From Acetothermia bacterium 64_32 (GTDB lineage: Bacteria; Bipolaricaulota; Bipolaricaulia; Bipolaricaulales; Bipolaricaulaceae): DNA of 64,000 nucleotides. A program made the position numbers and the translations under genes. The stretch lies in assembly GCA_001508155.1 (NCBI GenBank), contig LGFI01000007.1, positions 1 through 64,000 of the forward strand, given 5' to 3'. The notes below the pieces were generated by a model. The model worked only from the letters and a program-made list of their open reading frames with translations, made no database searches and was not told the DNA's origin. Position 1 is the stretch's first letter; each line of letters begins with the position of its first letter. Below, one piece after another: positions 34,246-42,306 of the stretch.

Positions 34246-34881
34246 GTGACTGTGAAGAGAGGGTTTTGGGAAGAGGTGGCGAATTCCGGGCTTCACGGGA
34301 TGGGGGCCGTGTTGAGCCTTGCGGGACTAGGAGGCCTGCTTACGGCGGGGATGAGGGTTGGGGAAGCCCGGGCCTTGGCCTCGGGGGCGATCTACGGGAC
34401 GAGCCTCGTGCTCCTCTATACAGCCTCCACCCTATACCATGCGGCCAAGGCCATCTCTACAAGGCCCTCTTTAAGACTCCTTGACCACCTCGCGATCTAC
34501 CTTCTCATCGCCGGCACTTACACCCCCTTTTGTCTCCTTTCCCTATGGGGGCCGCTTGGCTGGGGGCTTTTGGCAAGCGTCTGGGCCCTGGCCGGGCTGG
34601 GCATCGTCTTCAAGACCGTTTTTGGCGAGCGGTTCAAGGTGGCGTGGGTGCTCATGTACCTGGGGATGGGGTGGCTGGCGGTGGTGGCACTGCGGGAGCT
34701 TTACCTTCTTCTTCCGACCCTCGGGTTTTGGCTGGTGGTGGCGGGTGGGCTTTTTTATACCGTGGGGGTGTTGTTCTTTGCCTTGGGGCGCACCATCCCG
34801 TTCATGCACACCGTCTGGCACCTGTTCGTCCTGGCAGGGAGCGCTTGCCACTACGTTGCGGTCCTAGTATACGTACTTTAA
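34246..34881 (+). CDS. Hemolysin III / PAQR-family membrane protein (YqfA type)
   Basis: A 211-residue seven-helix membrane protein of the HlyIII/PAQR superfamily. Markers are NSGLHGMGAVLSL, STLYHAAKA (conserved His and Ser of the metal site), LDHLAIYLLIAGTYTPF and the C-terminal HTVWHLFVLAGSACHYVAV with paired His. The GTG at 34246 has no Shine-Dalgarno but lies at the predicted transcription start. The physiological role of these proteins in bacteria is not established. Confidence 0.92.
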   Translation: MTVKRGFWEEVANSGLHGMGAVLSLAGLGGLLTAGMRVGEARALASGAIYGTSLVLLYTASTLYHAAKAISTRPSLRLLDHLAIYLLIAGTYTPFCLLSLWGPLGWGLLASVWALAGLGIVFKTVFGERFKVAWVLMYLGMGWLAVVALRELYLLLPTLGFWLVVAGGLFYTVGVLFFALGRTIPFMHTVWHLFVLAGSACHYVAVLVYVL

Positions 34882-34896
34882 ATCAGGGGCAAGGCG

Positions 34897-36264
34897 TTAC
34901 ACCGCTTCCCGGCCGCGCTTGCCTTCGTACATGTGGGCATCGGCTTCCTCTAGCAGGCTGGAGAGCGGGGGGTTCTCCTCCGGGGTCCACGTTGCCCACC
35001 CCACGTCCACCCCTAATGGGATGTCGGGCAGATTCTCCCTGGCCCAATCCTCAACGGCGCGTTTGAGGCGCTGAACCAGCGCCTCCACGCTGGGCCCCGT
35101 CTCGGGAAGCACTACCAGGAACTCATCCCCCCCGTAACGGACCACCCAGTCGCTTTGCCGCACCTGAGCCCTGATGAGCTGGGCCACCTCCCGCAGCACC
35201 CGGTCGCCCTCCTGATGCCCCAGCCGATCGTTCACCTGCTTGAACCCGGCCAGGTCGGCCATCAGGATGGTGAACGGCCGCTTGTAACGTTGAGAGCGAC
35301 GCAGCTCGGTGATGACCGTCTCCTCGAAGTAGTAGCGGTTGAAAAGGCCCGTCAAGGGATCGCGGATCGCCCTCTCCTTGAGCAAGGCCTCGGTTTGAAC
35401 CCGATCGCTTATGTCCACCAGCTGTACGGAGAGGGCCGGCTTTCCCTGGTAGTCCAGGGGGTGAACCTGGACCTTCAGCCACACGATGCCCCCATCGCCG
35501 CGCAGGGCTCGCGTTTCGAATTGCCTGCCCACGAGCAATCCCCCGGAGGAAAACCGGGCCCTCTCGCTGGGGTGGAAGATCTGCCACCAGGGCGTGATGT
35601 TGAGCAGCTCTTGTCTTGAGTAACCAAGGAGCCTGGCCGCCTGGGCATTGGCGTAGCGAACCCGCCCCTCTTGCACCACAAGCAGCCCAGCGATGGCCCG
35701 CTCGGCCAGGAAGTGGAACACCTGATACCGTTCCTGCAACACCTCCAGCACGTGGGCCTTCCGTAAGGCGAGGGCGGCCATGGTGGCCAGGTCCTCCAGG
35801 CTGCGGAGCCTGGTCGGGGTGGGTCGGGCCCCATCCGCCGGATCATCCACCGAAAGCTGGCCGATGATCTGTCCCCGCACCCGGAGCGGTACGAGGAGAA
35901 GGTCCTCCGCCCGCCAACCGTCGGGGGCCACGAACCTCCTCCTACTTGGGATCAGGGGGTAAAGGCCGGCCGGCGCCCGGGCCCCTGGGATGTAATAGGA
36001 GTTCCCGAGGCGAAACTCGGGGGAGAACTTCACCCCCCGAACCTTCCCCCCACGATCGACGAAAAGCTGCAGTTTTCGCTTCTCCTCCGGGGTGAGACCA
36101 CAACTGGAAAAGGTGACCACGCGGACCTCTGCATGGGGCACCGGCGCCAGAGGCTCGGCGTAAAGGGAGGCCACCGCGCGCTGGAACGGGGTCAGCCCGA
36201 TCACCCGCTGTACAAGCTGATCCAATACCCCCTGCAGCTCATCCAACCCGTGCGTCTCCAACAC
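34897..36264 (-). CDS. GAF-PAS-GGDEF diguanylate cyclase
   Basis: A 455-residue cytosolic signalling protein. GAF-like sensor region (about 25-170), PAS domain (about 178-290, YANAQAARLLGYSRQEL), then a GGDEF domain with the intact active site at 378-382 (RYGGDEFLVVLP) and an RQSD inhibitory site at 369-372, five residues before GGDEF. It should make c-di-GMP with product feedback. The N-terminal part contains Cys and Arg-rich segments without a known ligand. The start is GTG 36264; no cognate EAL gene is nearby. Confidence 0.93.
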   Translation of the reverse strand: MLETHGLDELQGVLDQLVQRVIGLTPFQRAVASLYAEPLAPVPHAEVRVVTFSSCGLTPEEKRKLQLFVDRGGKVRGVKFSPEFRLGNSYYIPGARAPAGLYPLIPSRRRFVAPDGWRAEDLLLVPLRVRGQIIGQLSVDDPADGARPTPTRLRSLEDLATMAALALRKAHVLEVLQERYQVFHFLAERAIAGLLVVQEGRVRYANAQAARLLGYSRQELLNITPWWQIFHPSERARFSSGGLLVGRQFETRALRGDGGIVWLKVQVHPLDYQGKPALSVQLVDISDRVQTEALLKERAIRDPLTGLFNRYYFEETVITELRRSQRYKRPFTILMADLAGFKQVNDRLGHQEGDRVLREVAQLIRAQVRQSDWVVRYGGDEFLVVLPETGPSVEALVQRLKRAVEDWARENLPDIPLGVDVGWATWTPEENPPLSSLLEEADAHMYEGKRGREAV

Positions 36265-36286
36265 CTCCGCCCTGGAACCAACAAAG

Positions 36287-36316
36287 ACTCTAGCACGACG
36301 GGCTGTGAGACGTCAA
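36287..36316 (-). promoter_or_regulatory. Promoter of the diguanylate cyclase gene
   Basis: TTGACG (36316-36311), 18-bp spacer, TAGAGT (36292-36287), with predicted start near 36280. Confidence 0.7.
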
Positions 36317-36423
36317 GGAAGCCTTCGGCGGACGAGTGTCCCGAAGACGGGGGCTAAGCTGCCTTTCGCCCCGCACCCAGGCCCCTTAGCTTAAGGTTAT
36401 GTACATTACCAAGGAGGTGCCCT

Positions 36424-36927
36424 GTGGAACTGGAGGGATGGCTTGAGGTTTACCAGGCGATCAGTCTCACGGCCGGGGCCAAGGAGAGGGGCTACTGGGC
36501 CACGCTGGTGGGGTTCCTGGTGGCAAGCTGCGTGCTCTTCTTGGCGGCCACCTTCCTCAACTTGGCGGCCGGGCTTTGGACTGCCCGCGTCCTGAGAACG
36601 GTGCTGGCCGGGATGGGGATCTTCATGAGCCTGGCATGGTGGAGTGCCCAGTGGCGCCTGGAGCGGGAAGTCGCACACTGGAACGGCCTTTTGCGGGGAC
36701 TGGAAGGGGAATTCGCAGGGGCAGAGTTCCACCGCAGTGCATACAAATTCCAGCAAGGGAAAGAGGTATGCATCCCGGCGAGCGACTGGCAGTGCGGCGA
36801 GTGGCATCCCAAGGTATTGCGCCTTCCCTGGCCTGGACGCACAACATCGCGGTTTGCCGTGGCCTTCCTCCCGATCCTGTTCTCCCTGGGGTGGATCGCT
36901 TCACTCGTGGTTGACTGGGTGGTCTGA
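36424..36927 (+). CDS. Hypothetical membrane protein
   Basis: A 167-residue protein with three likely membrane helices (about 24-47, 53-73 and 143-165) and a hydrophilic middle region of about 65 residues containing two Cys (CIPASDWQC). It is not recognised. GTG 36424 is preceded by AAGGAGGTG at ideal distance. It converges on the DUF499 locus. Confidence 0.7.
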   Translation: MELEGWLEVYQAISLTAGAKERGYWATLVGFLVASCVLFLAATFLNLAAGLWTARVLRTVLAGMGIFMSLAWWSAQWRLEREVAHWNGLLRGLEGEFAGAEFHRSAYKFQQGKEVCIPASDWQCGEWHPKVLRLPWPGRTTSRFAVAFLPILFSLGWIASLVVDWVV

Positions 36928-36986
36928 AAAGGCTCTCCCTGAAGGCGAGCGTGTGGCTTCGGCGTCAGGGCCCGCCACTGAAGAGG

Positions 36987-38552
36987 CTATTTAAGCTCTT
37001 CGGACCACTCCACCCCAAGTTGCCTTAGGGTTTCGCGAACTTTCTGTTCCAAAGTGGACTCGGTGAACGCCTCAAGGGCCTCCGCCTCGATGGTGATCTC
37101 AAGCTCCAGCCGCTTGCTCTCGCCCTTGAGCGGGAGGATCACCCCTCGCTGGATGTCAGCGAGCCTGTCCCAAGGGATGTGAAGGCGCAGCCGCAGGCTT
37201 CTTGGGGCCGACTCATCCGAAGCACGCACCCGAGGGACCCTGGGCTCACCTTCCGGGGCTTCCGGTAGCGCCTGGGGCACCTCGGCCTGGGCCAGCTCCC
37301 CCTCCGCCACCTCCCCTCGAACGATCAATGCCTCAGGATCGATCAAGGAATCCGGCACCTCGCGCCTGAAGTGGAGCGAGTCGGCGAACCTGATCCCCAA
37401 GGCCCCCTCCCGTACCCCATCACGGATGGCCTTCCGCAATGCCCGCTCCGGCACGATGGGGTTTCCGGGTACGCAGTAGAAGATGTCCCGCACTTCGCGG
37501 TAGGGTTTCGCCTCGTCCCCCGAGGCGAAGGCGAGCTGGATCACTTTTTGGGGGGCGATCTCCTCTGCCCAGCGATCACATTCCCTGAGATACTCGACGA
37601 CGCGCCCGCTTAGGGAGCGGGCCGGCCCCATATGGGGCGTCCCCAGATCCGCCCACTTCGGGCCAGTGGAGTCAAGCCAACATAGATGCCTCCAGGTTCC
37701 CAGCACCCTTTCTTCAACCACTTGTTCTGCCCGTTGAACACGCCTTTGGAGCTCCACTTGATCGCTTTCATGCAGCCGCTCCCAGTGGGAGCCCTTAACA
37801 GCCCGCAAGGCGAGCAGGCGTTTGACCTCCTCCTTAGTTCTTCCCAATTCGTGCGGGTCAGGAGCTAGGACCAAAAGTGCGTTTGGGTATTTGCGCTTCC
37901 CCTCCCCTGCTCGGTCAAAGGCCTCTTGCACGAACCTGACAGTTTCGGCTGCTCCGTAGGCCAGGGAAGGTGAGAGCAGGACAAGCTGGGGTTCACGCCT
38001 GTCCGGGACCTCTTCAGGGCGCCTGGGCCAAACCTTCACCTTGAGCGCCTCGCCAGCGTACTTCTCCACCCACCTCTTCAGCTCGGCTTCGAGTTCTTGC
38101 TCATCCACGTTTTCCTCTGCCTGAACGATGAGGTTGTTCAAGTTGGGCTCGGTGGAGAAGAAATAGCGGCCGTCCCGCTTGTGGAGGAAGAGGAGCTCCG
38201 ATTCCAGCTTCTGCAGGGTGTCACCGATGAGGGCCATCGGCATCTCCGGCTCATACAAAAAAGCCCGCAGCCAGGCTGGAGGAATGCCGCGTTCTTCCTT
38301 CTCCGCGCCGGTAAAGGAGTAAAGGAAGATCGTGGTGGCCAGGCGCTTTCCAAGCTGGTATTTTCTCAGTTCCTCCGCTGCTCGTTCGTCAAGCCGCGAG
38401 GCTAACGCCGTGCCGCCGGCGATATCGGAGGATAGGATACTCTCGTATTCCCGCCCTATCTGCTCCAAGAGGTCCTGCCGGATCCCCCCACCTCCAGGGG
38501 CACGTCCGCCGAGCGCAAGAGGGGGATGGGAAGCTTTTTCTTCCAATGCCAC
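36987..38552 (-). CDS. DUF499 ATPase, C-terminal part (out of frame with the N-terminal part)
   Basis: An open frame of up to 521 residues carrying the C-terminal half of a DUF499 protein. Real homology begins near IRQDLLEQIGREYESILSSD, which in intact relatives follows the segment ending the upstream frame. Later segments include LVLLSPSLAYG, NALLVLAPDPHELGRTKEEV and a basic/acidic C-terminus; the region is expected to form the DUF499 lid and substrate part. No good start codon or ribosome site precedes the homology, so it is probably expressed only by frame restoration. The join is at the C6/G6 run 38484-38489. Confidence 0.75.
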   Translation of the reverse strand: MALEEKASHPPLALGGRAPGGGGIRQDLLEQIGREYESILSSDIAGGTALASRLDERAAEELRKYQLGKRLATTIFLYSFTGAEKEERGIPPAWLRAFLYEPEMPMALIGDTLQKLESELLFLHKRDGRYFFSTEPNLNNLIVQAEENVDEQELEAELKRWVEKYAGEALKVKVWPRRPEEVPDRREPQLVLLSPSLAYGAAETVRFVQEAFDRAGEGKRKYPNALLVLAPDPHELGRTKEEVKRLLALRAVKGSHWERLHESDQVELQRRVQRAEQVVEERVLGTWRHLCWLDSTGPKWADLGTPHMGPARSLSGRVVEYLRECDRWAEEIAPQKVIQLAFASGDEAKPYREVRDIFYCVPGNPIVPERALRKAIRDGVREGALGIRFADSLHFRREVPDSLIDPEALIVRGEVAEGELAQAEVPQALPEAPEGEPRVPRVRASDESAPRSLRLRLHIPWDRLADIQRGVILPLKGESKRLELEITIEAEALEAFTESTLEQKVRETLRQLGVEWSEELK

Positions 38553-40003
38553 TCCACCACTTCAGCCAACAGCCGGAGGACACCCCGGGTGCGCTGGAAA
38601 CCGCTGAAGGAGCCCCATCTTTCATGGAGCACATCGATGAGCTCCGGGTGAAACGGATAGGCTCGGAGAAGTTTTTTGTAGTCGGCGCTTCTAATCACCT
38701 CGGGCACCTGATCGCCCAGCTCGCGGTAAGCCCGCCGGATGGTCTCTGCCACCTGCTTTCTAACCTCCTCGTCCCCCAGGGTTTCAAACAGCCGGCGACG
38801 GACGATTTCGTAGATCTCTTCTCCTTGGACCGGCTCCAGTATCTTTCGCATCCGCCCAAAGATGTCACCTAGCTCGCGCTGGGCCCTGGCCCCTTCCTCC
38901 CCATAAGGGGTACTGGTGGTGAGGGTGGCCACTAAGGCACAATGCGGAAGAGAGGAAACGGCTTCGGTGAGATCGTGGAAGAAGGAGAAGAGCTGGCTTT
39001 GGTAGGCCCTGGCCACTGCCTCCCCGGCTTCGGCGATCTTCTTGGGGCTGACCGCCTTGGCGGCGTATTCGGCGATCTCGTCCATGAGGATGAGGGTGGG
39101 GGCATCAGAAAGGAGCTTACGCAGCCGTTCCTTACCGGGACTCGTTCTGGCTTCGTCCGAGTCACGCAGCTCTTCATATCGGCCGAGCTGCTCGGCCAGC
39201 CTTCCCCAGGGCGTTTTCCCGGTGAGAGGGTCTTCACCCACCCCCACGAAGGTCAGCACCCGCACCCCTTGGGGCACGTCCACGCCCGCTTCGGCCACTA
39301 CCTGCCTACCAAATGGCGACGCCAGCGCCGCCTCCGGATGCTTGAAGAAGTGGAAGAGGGCGATCAGGGAGTGGGTCTTCCCGCCGCCGAACGGGGTTTG
39401 CAAATGCAAAACGCCCTCACCCCCTGCCCCGGCCAGCCGCTCTAGCACTGTTGTAAGGAGAGTCACCATCCCCCGTGTGGGATAGGTGATGGAAAAGAAA
39501 ATCTCCGGATTTCTGTACTCGTCCGGCCCGCGGCCCAGCATCACCTCGTCCAGCTTGGCAGCGAATGTGTCCCGGGAGAACTTTCCCTCCCGCACCTCGC
39601 GATGGGGCCGAGCACCTTCCCACCAAGGCGGGAGCTTTCCGGCGGCCGGCCCCACCGGCCTCAAGTAGCCCGCCTCGCGGAGCAGTTTCCGCAAGTTGAC
39701 TAAAAACACATTGACATCTTCCTCATCGAGCTCTGCCCCGCCGTGGGCGGCGCGATTGCGAAGCTCCACCCACTCGTTTACCAACTGCTCGTTCGTAAGG
39801 AGGTACAGGTCTCGATTCAAATGCCGCTTGGCCAAAGAAAATAGGCTGCCGGTGCGAAATAGCCCCACAAGCTGCCCCAAGGTGAGCTCTTCTACAACCT
39901 TCCCCTTACCCACCTTTTCCAGGGCTTGGTTGGCCACAGCGACTTCCTGAGGAGGGAGCTTGGGCAGTGGCTCTTTGTACAGGGACCGGAGCAGGGTTTC
40001 CAA
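38456..40003 (-). CDS. Swt1/HEPN-like plus DUF499 ATPase, N-terminal part (frameshifted)
   Basis: A 515-residue frame. The first 140 residues resemble a Swt1-type HEPN domain, including ELRNRAAHGG (Rx4H). Residues of about 165-490 are the DUF499 AAA-type ATPase with Walker A LQTPFGGGKTH and Walker B LILMDEIAEY, ending FHPELIDVLHERWGSFSGFQ and RTRGVLRLLAEVV. After LPIPLLRSADVPLEVGG the frame runs out in unrelated residues; homology resumes in the -1 frame. The start is TTG 40003, with open frame upstream but no standard start. In relatives the protein partners with a DUF1156 methylase and helicase, both present in this island. Confidence 0.78.
   Translation of the reverse strand: METLLRSLYKEPLPKLPPQEVAVANQALEKVGKGKVVEELTLGQLVGLFRTGSLFSLAKRHLNRDLYLLTNEQLVNEWVELRNRAAHGGAELDEEDVNVFLVNLRKLLREAGYLRPVGPAAGKLPPWWEGARPHREVREGKFSRDTFAAKLDEVMLGRGPDEYRNPEIFFSITYPTRGMVTLLTTVLERLAGAGGEGVLHLQTPFGGGKTHSLIALFHFFKHPEAALASPFGRQVVAEAGVDVPQGVRVLTFVGVGEDPLTGKTPWGRLAEQLGRYEELRDSDEARTSPGKERLRKLLSDAPTLILMDEIAEYAAKAVSPKKIAEAGEAVARAYQSQLFSFFHDLTEAVSSLPHCALVATLTTSTPYGEEGARAQRELGDIFGRMRKILEPVQGEEIYEIVRRRLFETLGDEEVRKQVAETIRRAYRELGDQVPEVIRSADYKKLLRAYPFHPELIDVLHERWGSFSGFQRTRGVLRLLAEVVEWHWKKKLPIPLLRSADVPLEVGGSGRTSWSR
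38484..38489 (-). other. Frameshift site in the DUF499 gene (six-base G run)
   Basis: Six consecutive G on the coding strand read GTG GGG GGA, a G-GGG-GGA heptamer in the phase needed for -1 slippage. One added G would fuse the two frames. It may be a real mutation, a sequencing error in a homopolymer, or programmed frameshifting. Confidence 0.7.
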
Positions 40004-40017
40004 AAGCTGCCCACCAG

Positions 40018-40104
40018 CTAGGGCCGCCTGGGAAATAGACCCTGCTCTAGAAATCTTTCCGCCTCTTCCAGCTTCTCGCTAAATCTCATCTCGCGTCTCC
40101 TCAT
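40018..40104 (-). pseudogene. 28-residue remnant, possible start of a HEPN partner
   Basis: The ATG overlaps the MNT stop (ATGA) and the peptide MRRREMRFSEKLEEAERFLE resembles the first helix of UPF0332-type HEPN proteins before ending after 28 residues. It is where the toxin of an MNT/HEPN pair should be, so it looks like a deletion remnant. The assignment is tentative because of its length. Confidence 0.35.
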
Positions 40105-40343
40105 AGCTTGGGGGTCAGCTCTTGCCGCACAGGCTCAAGGAGGGCCCGGCGTTTGAATGCCCCCTTGGGAAGCCCCTTTAAGACCGCTAACAAGTCGATA
40201 TCCGATTGTCCGTGGGCTTCACCTCGAGCCACCGAACCAAATAGCACTACAGAAACAAGGTTATCGCCTAGTAACTGGGCAGCGGTCTTGGCGTACTCCT
40301 GTGCCAACGCTAAAAGCCGCCGGTTGAGTTCTTTCTTAGTCAT
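40101..40343 (-). CDS. MNT-domain nucleotidyltransferase (short)
   Basis: An 80-residue protein with GSVARGEAHGQSDIDL, the GSx10DxD motif, and little beyond the core, ending about 20 residues short of typical MNT proteins. It overlaps the methylase C-part by 8 bp and is followed by a 28-residue remnant and the HEPN-containing DUF499 gene. It is either an orphan antitoxin left by loss of its HEPN partner, or now paired with the DUF499 N-terminus. Confidence 0.75.
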   Translation of the reverse strand: MTKKELNRRLLALAQEYAKTAAQLLGDNLVSVVLFGSVARGEAHGQSDIDLLAVLKGLPKGAFKRRALLEPVRQELTPKL

Positions 40344-41565
40344 GGAATAGTCCCGGCCCTTGGGCCCCTGTCTTATCGCGGCGCCCTAGAAGCCCGTGGA
40401 GGAGCTGCTTTTCCTTGTCACCCTCTGGCAGGGAGTCGGAGATGGCCTGGGCCACCTGCCAGAATGCCTCCAGCGACCCCACGCTAGCCAGCACTTCTTC
40501 CAGCTCCTTCTCGCGTCCCCTTTCCCAGTTTAGCGTGGCTAGCTGCAGGGAGTCTATCATGGTTTTGGGCGCAAATCTTGCGGGGAACGCCCGTTCTCTC
40601 GGGCCCAAAAGACGCAGGTAGGAGCCGTTTTTCCTGATCAATCCCTCCCGAACCAAAAGCTCCAAGTCCACCCCCACCGATTGAGCGAGCTTCCTGCCCT
40701 CATCGAACGGCACGAGCCCCCGGCCGTAGTTCCAGCGCCAGAGGAGATAAAACCGGGTGGTCTCGTCTACCCCGGCCAGGTGTCCGTTTTTCAGGATGCG
40801 GCGTAGGGCAAATTCAGCGGTGAGCCTGCGGGCAAGCCCGAGCAGTTCTCTCACTGACACTGCCTCCCCGGAAAGCCGTTCCACCCGTCCGTAGCGGCCG
40901 AATATCTCCACCGCCGGGCCGATGGCCGCCATGGAGAAATCCGCCCCGGAGATCCCCTGCTGCCACAGTTCCACCAGCCGCTCAGGCAAGACCCTTTCCA
41001 GCTCTTCTCTTACCCGGCTGTACTCCCCCACCTCGTCGGAGAGGCGCTTGCGGCACATCATGTAGATGCTGGAGGCAAGCGCCGCCGACTCATGCGCCCT
41101 AAGCCGCGCCTGCATCTCGGTGTGAATCGGCCAGGAAGCCGTCATGTACAAGCCCGCCTCAAGCAAGGCATTGATGATCGTCTCCCATGCCTCGGTGGTC
41201 TTGTGGGCAAATACGATTACGGCTATGCCATCGGGCTTCAGGACGCGACGTATCTCGCCGAATGCCTGGGTCAGCATCTCCTCAAACCGCTGCTTGGCCT
41301 GGTCCATCCCGCCCGCCTTGCTGGCGTCGGCCACCATCTCCTGGGATTTGGGAGCGAGCGGCGTAGCGAAGAGCTCAGGGTAAAGGTCGCCTACGGTGCG
41401 CTTGAGCCAGACGTAGAAGAAGTCAGATAGGTCGCCGTAAGGCACGTTGTCGCAATACGGCGGGTCGGTGAGGAGGGCATCGAAATAATCACCGGGATAG
41501 AGGAGCTCGGTCGCGGTGCCGATGAGTACCTGCGGCAGCTTAAGCACTCTTTCTAACTCCCTCAT
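40336..41565 (-). CDS. DUF1156 DNA methylase, C-terminal part
   Basis: A 409-residue frame holding the second half of a DUF1156-type adenine methyltransferase. It begins just before GTATELLYPGDYFDALLTDPPY (catalytic motif IV, DPPY) and YGDLSDFFYVWLKR, both diagnostic, and continues to the end of the family. The AdoMet-binding motif I is absent here and lies in the separate gene at 42303-43802. GGAGGT sits about 10 nt before the ATG at 41565, so this half may be made as an independent polypeptide. A hepT-mntA pair separates the two parts. Confidence 0.82.
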   Translation of the reverse strand: MRELERVLKLPQVLIGTATELLYPGDYFDALLTDPPYCDNVPYGDLSDFFYVWLKRTVGDLYPELFATPLAPKSQEMVADASKAGGMDQAKQRFEEMLTQAFGEIRRVLKPDGIAVIVFAHKTTEAWETIINALLEAGLYMTASWPIHTEMQARLRAHESAALASSIYMMCRKRLSDEVGEYSRVREELERVLPERLVELWQQGISGADFSMAAIGPAVEIFGRYGRVERLSGEAVSVRELLGLARRLTAEFALRRILKNGHLAGVDETTRFYLLWRWNYGRGLVPFDEGRKLAQSVGVDLELLVREGLIRKNGSYLRLLGPRERAFPARFAPKTMIDSLQLATLNWERGREKELEEVLASVGSLEAFWQVAQAISDSLPEGDKEKQLLHGLLGRRDKTGAQGPGLFHD

Positions 41566-41660
41566 CCAACTGAAGACCTCCAGTCAAGGCTGTCCATCCA
41601 CAAATACCATCACCTCAAACCCCATTCTACTCTTCCTCCCCCGTGAAAGCGGCCAAGACC

Positions 41661-42017
41661 TCATGCCGTTTTTCCGCGCAACTCCTCCAAGATGGCTGCT
41701 AGCTTCCTTTTAAGCCCTGGAAGTTCGTTTTTCACTATATCCCACACGATCTCATAGTCTACCACGAAATACCCGTGGATCAGTCGGTTCCGCAAGCCAA
41801 TGAGTTGAGCCCAAGGGATTCCAGGGTGCTGGGATTGAACGTCTTGTGGGATGTGCCTGGCGGCCTCTCCGATGATCTCCAGGTTCCTTACCACTGCATC
41901 TTGTGTTTTGTTGTCCGCCAGAAAGTCCTCGTATGCGAGATCAGCCACATAACTCTCTATCCTGGCTATGCTTTCGAGGATGTCCTGAGCGAATAGCCTC
42001 CAGTCCTTCTTAAACAT
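41661..42017 (-). CDS. hepT: HepT-like HEPN toxin
   Basis: A 118-residue DUF86/HepT protein with the exact RX4HXY RNase motif in LRNRLIHGYFVVD, preceded by AVVRNLEIIGEAARHIP. It is the toxin of a HepT/MntA pair. It overlaps the mntA stop by 8 bp. The pair is inserted in the middle of the methylase gene, and the gene after it (95 bp on) is the rest of the methylase. Confidence 0.92.
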   Translation of the reverse strand: MFKKDWRLFAQDILESIARIESYVADLAYEDFLADNKTQDAVVRNLEIIGEAARHIPQDVQSQHPGIPWAQLIGLRNRLIHGYFVVDYEIVWDIVKNELPGLKRKLAAILEELRGKTA

Positions 42018-42306
42018 GGATCAGATCCTCCTTAACGCTTTCCCAGAGTTGCGGTTTCTGCTTCAATGCGTTGGGGGTAAGGAGGTCCACCTTGACCCCA
42101 AGTAGCTCCTCTAAGTAGTCCCAAAGCTCAAGAAATCTAAAACCGATTGGCTTCTTCAGGCGGATCAAGATGTCCACATCGCTTAACTCCCTCTGCTCGC
42201 CCCGGGAGTAAGAGCCGAAGATCCCAAGTTCTTTAACCCCGTACCGCTCTTCTAGCTCATTCTTGTGCTGAGCCAAAATCCTCCTGATATCCTCTAAGGT
42301 TTTCAT
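42010..42306 (-). CDS. mntA: MntA-like nucleotidyltransferase antitoxin
   Basis: A 98-residue MNT protein with [18 protein letters not shown] (GSx10DxD). In characterised pairs MntA AMPylates the HepT tyrosine of RX4HXY, which is present in the neighbour. Its ATG overlaps the stop of the methylase N-part (ATGA), with GGAAGGAAAC before it, so it is translationally coupled to the broken methylase. Confidence 0.92.
   Translation of the reverse strand: MKTLEDIRRILAQHKNELEERYGVKELGIFGSYSRGEQRELSDVDILIRLKKPIGFRFLELWDYLEELLGVKVDLLTPNALKQKPQLWESVKEDLIHV

Noticed and set aside
41566-41660. A 13-codon ATG frame (41625 to 41584) before the second methylase half
   Set aside because: It is too short, has no family resemblance, and is more likely part of the insertion scar.
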